64,000 nt of DNA from Diorhabda sublineata (lineage: Eukaryota; Arthropoda; Insecta; Coleoptera; Chrysomelidae). Within the stretch, counting starts at the first letter, position 1. Each line of letters opens with the position of its first letter. The position numbers were made by a program, and so were the translations under genes. A model generated the notes under the pieces. It did no database searches. It worked only from the letters and a program-made list of their open reading frames with translations, and was not told where the DNA came from. The stretch is taken from the NCBI RefSeq assembly GCF_026230105.1, contig NC_079477.1, forward strand, positions 12,963,001 to 13,027,000. The letters run 5' to 3'. Positions 48,270 to 60,339 of this stretch are shown here, one piece after another.

Positions 48270-48650
48270 TTTCATAAACACTAAAAAAGAAGAAACAGAT
48301 ACATTTTTCTCAGAACTATAGAACGAGGTAGATAAAAGTGATGAGGAAAATATGGAGAAAATAATAGGAGATATTAACGGAAGGGTAGGGAACAGAAAGG
48401 AAGGCTTAGAATGGTAATACTACGAGAAACAGAAATGTTTGATACGTAATCGAATTATTTGTAAGCAACTAACTAAAAATAGGAAACACGCGTTATAAAC
48501 AAAAAGGAATACATAAAATAACGAAAAAAGTAGAAACGAAAGATCAATTATATATTCTGGTGAGTCGGAAAATGTAGCATTTAGTAAAGGACATTAGGAT
48601 GAAAAGGGGAGAAGAGATAGCGACAATTTTTTACTGACAAAGATATTAAC
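48270..48650 (+). mobile_element. Non-LTR retrotransposon endonuclease-domain remnant
   Basis: In broken plus-strand frames: a segment with GDINGR-type sequence (DINGRVGNRKEGLE, near 48,372-48,415), then a segment resembling KIGNTRYKQKGIHKIT near 48,475-48,525, and ILVSRKM--LVKDIRMKRGEE near 48,553-48,615. These match the endonuclease/exonuclease/phosphatase domain of RTE-like elements (GD-NARVG, L-I-NT-F-HK-IHK-TW, DYI--R----L-DVR--RG). All frames are broken. Confidence 0.45.
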
Positions 48651-49485
48651 AATAAGATAAAATGCTAAAAGCTACAGAAATTATTTTAAACAAATATAAT
48701 TTCTATCACGTACTACTCTAAAAATAAAGTGAGGTATGTTTCAAAACTATTCAAGTAACCAATTTGAATTGGTATTTGAACATAAAAAAATCTTCTCATA
48801 TCGAATTCGATGATTTGCTAATTAGCCCATCGATATTGAATGATGATTGGATTGTGTGAGTTGATTTAATAATAGGGATATTGAAAAAAAATTTAAGAAA
48901 TTACCAGTGAAAAGTATAACTGAAAAGTTGTAAAATAACTTGCAAAATAATTGCAAACATAATATCACATCGCAATGAAGAATACTTAGCCTGGTGGTAA
49001 ATCCACCACTGCTTATAAGTGAAAAATGAGATATAGTAGAATCAGTGGAGATCTTCCATCACGTGAATCACTCTACAATTTATCGGTCACATATTTTGTA
49101 CATACATAAGGTTGAATTTGGCGTAAACTTTGTGTACTGTGTTTTTTTTCGGAGAATTTTTGGATTGAACGTGTATATAATATTCATATAATATCTTTCA
49201 ATAACTTATTTGATTTTTTATTTAATTTTACATCAGTAAATATGAATATAAATACGAATATAAATCATCATCAACTTGATTAATTCTTATAATAAATAAA
49301 TGACACAGCAATGCTTATGTTACTACTCATTAGTGGTTTACAATTTTGTGAAATTTGTATATCTCTGTCGCATTCTCTATATCGTGTCAAAGAAGTGCCT
49401 AATTATACTTATAAAGGTATATTAATCAACACTGAAATTGGAAATAAACAAAAAATTAGGATGACACATCGTAGTGCATGTAATA
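48651..49485. other. AT-rich gap, nothing recognised
   Basis: A plus-strand frame of 81 residues at 49,311-49,556 runs into the LTR-like sequence and shows no recognisable domain, so it is probably fortuitous. Confidence 0.4.
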
Positions 49486-49488
49486 TTA

Positions 49489-49795
49489 TTGTTACGAACA
49501 AGCTCACGAAATGGGTCCTTAAGCTGGCTCTGACCATCTACAATGAAATTTTATAAATGGCGGGCGCGCCTTTAAGGAACTTTTTATTATAGAAGGCATT
49601 GAATTGCAGTATTTGTTTCAAATAATTTAGAGGAAAGTCTATTTATTTATTTCTTTTTGTTCTAGAAATTTATAGAATTCTATTTGTGGTATATAAATAA
49701 GTTTATGTAGCGCAGTTAGTTTTAAATAACTAGACAGTGTTTATTAATTCCCAGAACGAATAAGTAAATACGAAAAACCTTACATTTCCCTACAG
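49489..49795 (+). mobile_element. Candidate solo LTR of a Ty3/gypsy-like element
   Basis: The sequence begins TGTTACGAAC, a start frequent in insect Ty3/gypsy LTRs, and contains TATA-like GTATATAAATAAG (about 49,690), a CGCAGTTAGTT stretch and AGAACGAATAAG further on. The sequence at 63,718-64,000 begins with the same TGTTACGAAC and shares the ordered blocks AGTTTATGTA, TAGTT and AGAACGAATTAG. No internal coding region is attached here, so it would be a solo LTR. The right boundary (possibly a CTACA near 49,790) and the target duplication are not certain. Confidence 0.45.
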
Positions 49796-49799
49796 TGTG

Positions 49800-52700
49800 A
49801 TTTTTCAACATATAGTGAGATATTTGAGACTCTTAGGAAACTGGTAATTAAATGTAAATTCGACCATAGAGGACATGAGTCTTATCAATCCATGATTTTG
49901 CTTTTATGTATCAATATGAACCTCTCCAGATCTGATCTATTACAAATTATTAAATTCAATCAAAAAAAAGTAAATGTTACTCATGCATTGTTCCGAAAGC
50001 ATGTCATGATGTCTTGAGATAACTACCATATCATATCATAGTCTAATTTGTTTCATTCATTTTTTGTTTTTAATAATATCTCGTCTCAAGAGATTTATTA
50101 CCATAAACTATATGCATCATATTATTATAATATTTATTAAATAAAATCGTTAAATAAGTGTAGATATTTGTATCATTCTATTTTTCTCTTCCGTTGCTTC
50201 TTATATTATTGAATCGACCCTATGAGAAAAATCTAATTTCGAGGAAGAATGCCTCCATCTAAACCATTAGAAACCCTAGAACCAAACTATTTTTGACCCA
50301 CCCTCGAAAAACCCTCCCCTTGGCCAATAGAAACTATTTATACAATTTTCACGCTTCATTAGAAATTCCTTTGTATTCTTTGTTGTTCCAGAAACTGTAA
50401 ACTATGCATCATTTTGCAATTCGTTACAAGAACAACCGAAAAAAGATATCGTACGAAATTTGATACACAGCAGGATGATTAATTATAATTTTTTTACATT
50501 ATGAGGAGAACTGACAACTGCCGTCTGTTTTTTATTTTGTTGGGATTAGTTCGGATGTAAAATCTTTTTTACACAATTTTATTCATAAGATTTTTTAACT
50601 ACAAACGATGTATACATAGTCAATTGTTGTATAGTGCATGTGCAATGAACTTGAATGAAACATCTGTCCTTATTTTAAGGAGAATATATAATTTATCCTA
50701 TTTTATTTAATGTTTTTTTGGACTTGATTCATTTATACTTTTTAAATTATTATATATTTCCTTCTTTTCAGCTGTTAAATTCATATGAAAAGGATGAAAC
50801 TTGTACTTTGGACAAAAATCATATTTAGATAGACTTCAGTTTTCAAAAGTATTCATCACGATCACCAAAACAACAAATTAGTTTTCATTACACTAATTGT
50901 TTGTTGACGCGAATTTTGTGGTTCCACTATTATCTATTTTTGAGAAATCTACTGTCAAAATCAAACATTAAAGCGTATATATTAATATGTGTATAAAGAT
51001 TCTAAAAATTTGCTGGAAAATTTTTAGGAATATTGAAGATTATGAAAAAGTGGTGGAAGTGCCTTGAAATTTGAAACACCAACTATTTAGCGACAACCAC
51101 GAAATCAGATCAAAGACTGTTATTGTAGTCAATTTAAAAACTGAAAATAGAGTTGGATACCAAAATCCAAGTACTAGTTGTGTTAAATGTCCAGTGCAGC
51201 GGTGAAATGACTCTTAAGTGACTAAAAATATATCTGAACCCACATAGCACGACATAGAAGGTTTAATCTCATTATAAAATCTTTCTACACAACCTTAAAA
51301 GTTGTTAGCAAAACTAAAATCAGTTTTTATCCTGAAACCTATAAAGAATTATGGGGTTCGTTCATTGAAAACTCAAAAAGTAGCTTACAACGTATTCGAT
51401 TACAAAATGGAAATAAATACGCTGCAAGAATGTTTAATATTTCGTTGGTGTTGTACACAAATACAATGACTATAATTGGCAAATTTGTGTCGATTTAGAA
51501 ATGGCGAACATTTTTCTCGGTCAACAAAATGGTTACACTAAGTTTTTTATCTTTTTGGGACAGTAGAGCTAAACAAGAGCATTAGGTAAGAAGAGACTGA
51601 CCCTTGAGAGAAAATATGGAGCCTGGAAACAAAAATATAGTGCAGAATTTAATGGTAGCTTAACAAAACTCTTTGATGAAAAATAAAGCAAGAAAAATAT
51701 CAATAATCTCATTTATTTAATAATCTTATCTTTACTATTTTTTGACCATTCTCATAATAATTGGTTTGTGAAATGAAAAATTATTTCAAATGTCTTGAAT
51801 GAATTGACGTGCATAGAAGCCAATTGACCTAAGAGTTTGGTATCCGAGTCAGCTACGTTGGTTATTGCGGGAACGATCAAAATGGATCTGTTAGGCTTCG
51901 ATAGAAAGAAAGTCGAAGGTCTACTAACGGAGGTTTGGAAATCTGAACACGAAGTGAGCTACTTATTCTGGCAAGAGCGCTAGGATACAAGTGAAACAGA
52001 AAGTTAACATAATTACGCAACTACGTAATTATGGGGAAGTGGATTATTACCCCATACAATTTTCTTCTGGATATGGACTATTCAAAGCCTATTTATATCG
52101 TATGACTTTTGGTATATATTGGATTTGAATTGGTTTATGAATCTAGCTATACATGAAAATAATGGAGGTTAATCCTAAGGATCAAATACCAAATTTGGAA
52201 AGGACTGCTATGTATGGAATAATTAGTAATGATTTGTTAGTATCCGGTTCAAAGCTTATTTAAAATATGGACAGACCGAAAAATCGAGTTTGCCGATCAC
52301 GTTGCCAGTGATAATCATGAAATAAATTTGAATAATATAAAATTTTCAAAAACGTATTCAATAATTGATTGTTGTTTGGTTTTGTAGACATTGAAAATAT
52401 TAAATATAAGAATATCTGTGATAGGGAGATATGATAAGGAGACATCATCTATTTCTTAGAGCTTCAGTGAATTCAGGGAATCAACTTAATACGCTTGAAG
52501 CCTCTGAAGACAAAAACTTGATTATCGAAAGGCTCGTCAGACTTTCTAATTGTGAATGTTGTGTGTAGTTGTGGTATGAACATTATGTGTTGAGTCGTGT
52601 ATAAGCCAAAATTGGTATGGGATAGGACTGTAGCTGAAAAATGAAGACCGGACGATATCATTTTGTTGATGTTGGAGACCATTAATAATTTGTAAGAGAA

Positions 52701-53230
52701 ATATTGAAGAAGAACGTAACTTGGAGCTTTAGTCGCACAAACTAGGATGGAGAAGTTCTAATAACGGAAAGTATTATTGACTGAAGGAAAGAGGTTTGTG
52801 AATATACCACACTACTGGGCAATTACTGATTGATTGGTAAATAAATATTTAAGGTTACACTGGTTTCTAGATTTATTATGAAAATTATTTAGGTACAAAT
52901 AGGAATTTGATTAAATCAATTAAAACAAAAATATATTAATTCTGGATCAGCTCATTAAAAAATTAGGATACAAGGAATACAATATATTAGGGTTAACAAA
53001 TTTATCGAAAATCTTTGTTTAATTATTTATTTATGTGTTTATGAACTAAGAAGTGTGTGAATTTATTATATTTCATTCGTTTCGTGAGGGAACAGACGAA
53101 AATTAACTTAACTCTGAAATTTTGAAAAATTAAGTCTTCATGATGATGAAGTATACATGTATGGTTAATAGTAGATATTGAATTATTCACATAAAGAATT
53201 TAAATTATAGAAATTAATATCTCATCCATA
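49800..53230. other. Upstream sequence without recognised genes
   Basis: A GC-richer patch at about 50,255-50,400 contains a CCAAT-like motif and TTTATAC but no gene was found with it. Unassigned minus-strand frames lie at 52,260-52,448 and 52,473-52,682. The rest is AT-rich. Confidence 0.4.
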
Positions 53231-53235
53231 TAACC

Positions 53236-53539
53236 ATCAACAGTAAATAAGAAAATTCGTAATCGTTCACCTATCACGCAACCTAAAAGATATCAGTTCC
53301 GGAAGCATGTACGATTACACTCATCAGCAAAAAAGCAGCTGAATCAATCAATTATCTCCTCTCTATTGGATATAGATCCAGGTCCAGGATTGTCGACAAA
53401 CAATTTAATTAGACTAAAACAAATATCTTCTTGTGAAAACGTATCGCCACGTCATGAAATCGAAGAATCCCTTTTATACTTGAATTCATCGCAGACTAGG
53501 TGGAAATGTTGCATTGTGAACGACGTTGCCTAATTTTTG
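53236..53539 (+). other. Unassigned open frame of about 104 codons without ATG start
   Basis: From a TAA at 53,232 the plus strand is open up to a TAA near 53,533. It encodes a basic first half (KKIRNRSPITQPKRYQFRKH, then VRLHSSAKKQLNQS), then IISSLLDIDPGPGLSTNNLI and ENVSPRHEIEESLLYLNSSQ. The composition (Ser, charged residues, few of the Ile/Lys/Asn runs of background) looks more protein-like than neighbouring frames. A possible acceptor (ATCAACAG) precedes it. It might be an exon of an unknown gene or part of an unrecognised mobile element; I cannot name the family. Confidence 0.3.
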
Positions 53540-53719
53540 ACAAGAAACTACAATGTCATATGCAATATGAATAATTAAAAAAATGTATCAGAATATAATT
53601 AGTTGTCTTTGACATGACTAATTGATTCTCATAATGAATAGACTTGTCACCAATAAGATAAGTGGAATACAATAATATTTTTCCATATAAAGATGTCAAA
53701 AACACATTTTTGTTGTCAA

Positions 53720-54360
53720 AAATCGATTTTAACCATCAATATAATCTCCTGGAAGAGCAATAGCAATCATTCCAATGCTTCTTTAGCTTTTAGATACCGG
53801 TATTTTTCTTTTGCCTAAAAATAGGCTTCACTTTCAACAATTACTTCTTCAATTGAGCTGAATTTATTACCGACATTTTTTGAGAATAGCTATTAGTCAC
53901 TGGGGTTCAGATCTGGACTATATAGTGGATGAGGGAGCAATTAGAAGTGTAATTCGTTGCCATTGACTTGTGAATCGATGCATTGTCTTGGTAAAACAGT
54001 GGTTCTTTATTCGACAAATTGTGCCGTTATTTCTTGATTTTTGCATTCAAACGCTTCAACAACTGTATGTAGTATTCGCTATGGATTATCTCTCCCTTTT
54101 ACGATTAGATATTACCAATTTGTGGACTTCTTAATGTTTCTCAAAATCACCATCAAAATTGGACGACCAGAACGTTCACCATCGTCGGTGTCTGTAAGAC
54201 CACGTTTAAATTCGACAAACCAATATCAAATGGTTCTTTCAATGGTCCGGATAACAATTTTGAAACCATTGATGAGATTGTACAGTATTTGCAAGGACTG
54301 TCACTTTCTTCTAACTGATCGGAATGTGAGTGATGTTATATATGTATAAGCTGAATACAT
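53720..54360 (-). mobile_element. Internally deleted mariner (DD34D) transposase
   Basis: On the minus strand the order is: a linker with RHRRW-TFWSSN (family form TDDGERSGRP) and EVHKLVISNRKREI (end of helix-turn-helix region), then directly EYYIQLLKRLNAKIKK, EPLFYQDNASIHKSM with the second catalytic Asp, LLPHPLYSPDLNPSD with the third catalytic Asp, and a C-terminus with KHWNDCYC--RRLY (family form HW--CIAL-GDY). The segment with the first catalytic Asp is missing where REI joins EYY. Several stops are present. Terminal repeats were not defined. Confidence 0.75.
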
Positions 54361-55690
54361 GCCAATCCAGCTTTCGGGAAGTGCTCTTCTCATCATCAAT
54401 TGATCTTGAAAATATGTTATGATATGAAATTCATTTAAATTTAGCTACGTATAATGTAGCAGGAAAAATTGCCCGTAGTTAGCCTTTTGCGAGTTATTAC
54501 AGAATTTGTTTCTAGCATTTTTGAAATTCTAGAAAATAAAATAAACTCAATTTCACTTACCATCTTTTGAGGGTGATATGACGGAGAGGGGGTGGACTGG
54601 GAAAATTTTGTTATAGGAAAGACCCATCTTAAGTGAAAAGAAGCTCTTCAGCCCGTGCTTGCGCAATAGTATTCCCATTTTTACTAACCTAGAGCATCCA
54701 AGTTATATAAAATCAATTTATCAGCTTAGACCACGACATCTATCACAATAAATCCCACGTTTTTCAGACTATTTCTAATCTGATACAATTCATTCCGACA
54801 CTCCAACGTCATTTTCCGGCGTAACCGTGGATGTGCGAATGTGTGAATTGTCTATCAACTTTTGAATCCCCCAAGATCTAACGCATTCTCAGTAAAATGT
54901 CTCATATCACCTATTGGAAGACGAGTTATTTCGGTAAAATATACTCGATGCAAAACACAAACCACCACTACATCTTTTTACATCCAAAGGCTCAACCTCA
55001 GTGCATATTTCAAAAAGTTTATTAACCATAACGTTTTATGGATCCCATTCTCTACCCAAAATATTCTAGCCTCCTACATACCAGTTATAGTCAAACTGTT
55101 TCTCCTGAACAGCAAATATCCACTTCTCATTGGTACAAAAACTCCAACCATGTTTCACCAATATTAGTAATATTGGTACCATAGTACAACGTGTTTACTA
55201 TTAAACGACCGTAAAAACTATTTTTTCGCAAGAAACACCCTTCAGTCACGTTTGAAAAACCGCAGGCATTGTATGCCTTCACAAATGACAAAAAATCGTC
55301 ATAAATCGTATACAGCATCAAAATGAATACCAATACTTTTGTCCACTACATAAACTCCCAACGCCCACCCCTAACAGCCTGCTGTCACTTCATTTTTCCT
55401 GATGTTTATTTTTAACCTGGTAAACCAGTTTGTCAAAAAAATATTCAACGTTAGAGAAATAGTAGTAACAGTAGCTGTAGCTGACCGAGATCCTCTACTT
55501 CATCTAATTTGATTACTAATTCTATATATCTGTGGTTTATGGGGATAGTTATGAGTAAAGGATTCTAGGGATCAACGTATACAAAAAAATGGTCTTATAG
55601 TGTTCTTCATTTATGGAAAAGAAAGATTATATTTATTTATATATAATTAAATTCATCTTTATATTTCTGCGATACTGCTTATAACTGATC
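54361..55690. other. Sequence with an unassigned ORF pair
   Basis: A 101-residue plus-strand frame (54,862-55,167) and a 68-residue minus-strand frame (55,127-55,333) occur. Neither shows a recognised domain. The region is less AT-rich than average and lies immediately beyond the 3' end of a retrotransposon fragment on the minus strand, so part of it may be that element's 3' untranslated region. Confidence 0.35.
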
Positions 55691-55699
55691 TGTTGATCC

Positions 55700-56400
55700 C
55701 ACTCCGCTTAGAAAATTCAGAAAGTTAGATTGCTGTAGCTGCCAGATATCTCCGTGTTCAATTTTATACGCTCCCAGTGTAGTGCTCTGAAGTTCCGTAG
55801 TTTCTCACACTTCGACAGAATGTGGATAGAGGTTTCGATCTCTATGCAACAAAATTTGACTACTTCACTATCTGCTAAGTCAAGCGTCTTCAGATATCCA
55901 TTAAGGCGACAGTGCCCTAATACGACTCCGGTTAGTATTAGTAGGTTGTTTTTACTTAGACTGATAGATTCAGCAGGTTTTCTCTGGCTATAATTTTCCA
56001 GGAGAGTTGTCTTGTTTCAGCCCTTGTAGGTTGTTCCAGTGTTACCGCTATCTACCTTTTTTTAATGCTTTTTATATTGTTTTGTATTTGATACCACAGA
56101 AGGATTCCATGTCAGCAACTTCGTATCGATTCCATGCAGATCATTTGCTGCTAAATTATGCTCTAATCCTTCCAATTTTGTACAACGGCTCATTATGTTT
56201 CCTCCTTACTAACTAACGAACAATATTAAATTCTCCTAGCTACTTTGTAAAGAACGTATTTCTAGGAGATTCTTCATAAAAAATCATAGGCCTATTCCTC
56301 TTTTTTGCTACCTCCAAAACTGAATCCGGTGTCGGTTGCGAAGTCACTACATACCACGAAGTCATAAATTCCTTCCTCTTATCTTCGACGATCATAATGA
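55700..56400 (-). mobile_element. Non-LTR retrotransposon ORF2 tail (R1/Jockey-like)
   Basis: The minus strand, with frameshifts, encodes ESFCGIKYKTI near 56,100 (family form PEPFCGI), HWNNLQGLKQ, then LNGYLKTLDLADSEVVKFCC and IEIETSIHILSKCEKLRNFR (family form LNGHLK-LGL---CRFC---ET--HIL--C--L---R). This is the stretch downstream of RNase H in R1/Jockey-type elements, well enough preserved to be certain of the family type. The fragment is truncated at its 5' side and inactive. Confidence 0.7.
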
Positions 56401-57260
56401 TAATTATAATCGTTACATGTCCAATTAGTTTGAAATCAATTCAAATAGCGATGAACGCATTTATTCACATTTTTAATTTCTTGTTGCTGTCTGCTTCTTC
56501 TCTACAGTTTTTTCTCTCTTCATTTTTAACTATAAATTTATTGAATGTGGTATATAATTTTTGTTTTGACGGACATTGTAACCGATTTGGCAAGCGCGCA
56601 GTTCTTATGATGTTGCAATTCTCTGAAAGCTCTCCGGAGTGCTTACAGACTTTAAAGATAAAGAAAAAGGAGATCAAATAAGAAGAGAGACGGAAAAATC
56701 AGTGCAGTACCTTTGTATATTACTAATACGTCTAGTATTGTAGTTATCATTACCCAGCATCTTTTTAACATGTTAAGTTGTTTGGATATAAAACGAACTG
56801 TTTGTTGGCGCCAATTTTGATATAGCATCTTACTCCGAACAAATTCATAACGAATAATTTGTTTTTTTCCTTTGTTTGTTCCTGAATTCCATTTTCAATT
56901 GTACATTGATTTTTATTTATCACAATTGCCATCGTTTCTTTTATACGAGTAATAAGATTTTTTCCAATTCGAACCTAATCAATCTTATTTGCTACATCTC
57001 AAAATGATCATTAGTTTTATTTTCTACTTCTCAAGATTTGCTTTTTGTTTTTCTATATTTTGAATGGGCAGTGCAATTAAGTTTTCACAAAAATACGGCA
57101 TTAGAATTTTCAGTATATGTAATCTAAAACAAATAACAGCAATTTATGATATTGGGGAAAAATCTATCAAAACTTTCCAGGAATTGACGTAAAGATGTAA
57201 TTTCTTGTTATATCAGTTTTCAAGTTAAGCTTTTTAATAATCCAGTATTTTTCTTATCAC
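56401..57260. other. AT-rich gap, nothing recognised
   Basis: Overlapping frames on both strands at 56,397-56,681 are chance frames by composition. No other structure was recognised. Confidence 0.4.
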
Positions 57261-57284
57261 ATATTTACCTTTTTCCCTCAACTA

Positions 57285-57660
57285 CGCCAATGAAAGGGGG
57301 CCACGGTGCGGCGCGGACTGTTCTCTCAGAGCCGTCACTCACTCTCCCAAACTTACCCATGATTAATGATCGCTTAGCGGCGCACAGCTTCAAACAACAA
57401 ACTTTTCCCAGAGAAAAAATATTGTATATAAGAAACGAACGTTCGAAAAGAGTCTTTCTGTATCTACCCTTCAAGATTTCCTTCGTTTCGCCTTCAGGCG
57501 CTCCAGAACAGTTCTGAAGAGCACTGCGTCGTTTGACACTTCTCCAAGTTTATTTTCTGTTGTGTCTGTTGAAACTCATTATTATTTTCATTTATTCCTG
57601 TGGATTTACTTCGTATCAAGTCGTGTTATCGTTACTTTACAAATGAGCACAGGCCGTTCT
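57285..57660 (+). promoter_or_regulatory. GC-rich block with TATA box and HSE-like palindrome (candidate promoter)
   Basis: A block of clearly higher GC (GGGGGCCACGGTGCGGCGCGG near 57,296) precedes TATATAAG at 57,425-57,432. Directly after it lies the perfect 10-bp palindrome CGAACGTTCG (57,436-57,445), which contains one nGAAn/nTTCn pair of a heat-shock element. Another inverted GAAC-AG-TTC motif lies near 57,507-57,516. A plausible leader follows, with a first ATG near 57,642 that opens only a 17-codon frame. No coding sequence attached to this promoter was identified: it could drive a non-coding RNA, belong to a mobile element, or be a remnant of a heat-shock-type gene. Confidence 0.35.
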
Positions 57661-57959
57661 CTATTTCTTAATCTAACACAAGCAAGGGGATTATAATTGA
57701 ATAATGTACTTTTCATTTTTTTTCACAAAGAAAATTGAAAATTCATCGGAAATCATGTAATATTGCAATTCAGTATGGCGCCTAAGAATTTATAAGAGAC
57801 TAGAAAAGGAAGTGAACTTGGTAATATTTGTAAGATTTGGAATAATTCTTTTTATCAATAAAATTATTAATAAAGTTTATCAAAAATGACGTGAGCTATA
57901 ACCAATTTTTCTACACGTGAATATACATTTTAGTACAAAAAATAAAGAGAGGAGATATA

Positions 57960-59170
57960 ATATAAGGGTTGCTTTTATACCCAAGACGGGCACACCAAGT
58001 AATAAAACACCAAATAACTATAAATCAATAAATTTTATTTCAATCTGAGAGTGATAGACACACTATTTGACTCACACATAAAAAAAACACAACTATATAG
58101 ACATATTGAAAAAACACAACATGTTTATTTTAAAGGTAAATCAATCGGGTCAGTACTACATGAAGTAGTGAGTGTGATCAAGAAATCATTGGAAGTATAA
58201 GAATTTACCCTATTTTGACGCAAAAGGAGCTTTTAGTAATGACTAAGAAGTGACAACAATAAATTGGATTATAACGATGATGAAAAGCAGAATGATCAGT
58301 AGGAGTACACAAGTAGAAAAAGAGCTACTAAAGGAATCCCACAAGGAGTGATCTTATCGACTATACTAGGGTTAATAGTGATCAATAAGATTTTAAAAAT
58401 CCTAGGAGGAAGAAGAATAAAAATAATAGTATGCTGAATACGTAGTTGTACTGATTTCAGGTAAAGACCCACAAACAATTAGCGACATCATGAAAAAGGC
58501 ATTGGAAGATATCACCTTGTGGGTGGAAAATAACGGACTGGGATTTAAGATTCAAAACTTTTGGGGAGAAAGAGTGTAGACGAAAGATTCAAATAAAGGA
58601 TAAGCGCTTTCTGCACCTGGAAGAAGATGTTTGAAAAAAAATGGGGCTACAACCAATGTCAATATTTTGGTTGTATACAGCAATTATAAGGCCTATAATA
58701 ATCTCAGTAGTGATGGAAATCTATGAACAAAGAAACCAATAATAAGAATCTCACAAAGGAAAGCAGCACTGGGAATCACCAAAGCCGTAGTAAGAATTGC
58801 CCGAGCAGTATTAGATTCTTCGACTGTAGCCTATAGAATTGTTCATAGAAGGTGTAGCCCGACAATTCGGATGAGAGAGAATAACCTTCGAAGACAAAAT
58901 AATTATTGACATATAACCATCGTGCAGAAAATGGGTAGAATAGGAAGGATAAAAATCTATCATAAAGGGTAATAAGATCTTAATCTTCACAAATGTTGGG
59001 TACATGGATACTATGAAGTGGAAGGGAACTCTAAGGCAGAAAGGCTAGCTAAAGGTGGGACGAGGGGAGAGAATAGATAAGAGACTGTACCAGTGCTACT
59101 ACCAATAGAATTGATGGAGAAACGACATCAAATGTTGGAAATGCTTCAAAATGAGCTATAAAAGAGAAAA
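57960..59170 (+). mobile_element. Non-LTR retrotransposon ORF2 (Jockey-like), reverse transcriptase to RNase H
   Basis: In plus-strand frames the order is: VAFIPKTGTPSNKTPNNYKS (RT block V-FIPK-GKPS-K-P--YRPI), the segment with HYLTH and later FDAKGAF (family form LDIEGAFN), INWIITMMKSR, then VLISGKDPQTISDIMKKALE and ITLWVENNGLGF directly after a damaged YADD region, a KAALGITKA block near 58,762-58,787, and VHGYYEVEGNSKAERLAKGG near 58,990-59,060 (RNase H block WVPGH-GV-GNE-AD-LA). The fragment is 5' truncated, frames are broken, and both RT catalytic Asp residues of YADD are not intact (AEYVVVL). Confidence 0.75.
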
Positions 59171-59610
59171 AGATAGGAGAGTGGTTAGTTAGTTATTTAA
59201 GTTTCCAAATACTAGATAATAAAGGGTAACACAATGGGCTTCCGAGTGAACTAAGACCAATCTAGATCGACGTTGCGGCATTAACCTAAATTTACTTATT
59301 CTCTCATCTACCATTTCCACCTGATCTGGCTCCCTCCGATTATTTTTTGTTAACACACTTAAAAGTTAACTCAGTGAAGTAATTTTAGATTTAGATTTCT
59401 ACAGCTGAAGGACAAACAAAATTTAAAGGGAAATTTTCAAAAGGTAGTTTAAAGAAAGTATATACTCGTCGGACTAACTGTGTAGACGAGAAGGGAGATT
59501 ATGCTAAATAAAATAATAACTTTGTCGTTGAAAAAGCACTCTCCAGTCTCAATTTTCCTTATATATACCATGAAAACATTTCGTTTGCTTCTGTATTGAC
59601 AATAATAATT

Positions 59611-59613
<3 letters not shown>

Positions 59614-59694
<81 letters not shown>
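59614..59694. repeat. (TA)n microsatellite, about 40 units
   Basis: An uninterrupted TA run of about 81 bases. The open frame across it on the minus strand (Tyr-Ile repeats) is an artefact of the repeat. Confidence 0.98.
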
Positions 59695-59697
<3 letters not shown>

Positions 59698-59699
59698 TA

Positions 59700-60055
59700 T
59701 GTAATTCAAATCATGACAATTTTATTCCAGCTTGTATAATATAAGCAGAAATACTGAAGTTACAAAGAAGTCTTATATCTGTAAAACATAAATGATTCAA
59801 GTCAAACGACTAATTTAATATCCACATTATTGGTAAACAGATTAATATTTAAAATATTGATGACATGGAGTGTTAATTAGATACTTAGCTTCATAACTGA
59901 TTGTTCAATTGCTAAAACGGCTTGTTTTTATATGACAAGTAGTTATCCTTTTGAAAGCTGGAACGTGTAGATTAAATTTGCATTTAAAAAATAAAGGGGC
60001 TGATTATTAAAATATCATTCATTCTTTTATATGTAGAATGTCCTCGGTCATGATA
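59700..60055. other. AT-rich gap, nothing recognised
   Basis: Short stretch between the TA microsatellite and the block with splice-donor-like sites. No feature recognised. Confidence 0.4.
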
Positions 60056-60059
60056 ATAA

Positions 60060-60335
60060 TAAAAAAAATTGTCTACGGTAAGTGAAAAGGTGCAAATGCA
60101 AAGACTTACCTCAAACAAAACGTTATAAGGATACAGTTGGGACCAGTATCCGTGGCACAGACTGAGATTTTCATGTCACTTTTGAATCTTTAAGGCACGA
60201 CAATCATTAATCTTACGTCCCTGAAGAATAGTTACCGTCGGTTCCTTATCTCGAAAAACCCCCTTACTATGTTAGATCCAACAAGCTGCCTCTTTAATGC
60301 ACTTAATTAATAAAAAAGATATGTTGGACCGCACG
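60060..60335 (-). other. Less AT-rich block with strong splice-donor sites on both strands
   Basis: On the minus strand TTTGAG|GTAAGT (exon side ending at 60,110) is a full consensus donor, preceded by about 220 bases with higher GC and no retroelement motifs. On the plus strand ACG|GTAAGTG lies at about 60,074-60,083. The two donors are part of an inverted pair (GGTAAGT and ACTTACC separated by 21 bases), which could instead form a small hairpin. A non-coding first exon of a minus-strand Hox-complex transcript is possible, but no acceptor or coding partner can be shown. Confidence 0.25.
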
Positions 60336-60339
60336 TCTG

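Noticed and set aside
52440..52690. Sequence CTTGATTATCGAAAGGCTCG considered as tail of a Penelope-like or other retroelement
   Set aside because: A vague memory of similar tails in insect repeats; no coding motif or terminal structure supports it here.
56800..56830. TTGGCGCC considered as a primer binding site
   Set aside because: No LTR end precedes it and the match to a tRNA 3' end stops after eight bases.
59449..59709. 86-residue frame with Tyr-Ile repeats
   Set aside because: Translation of the TA microsatellite; no coding meaning.
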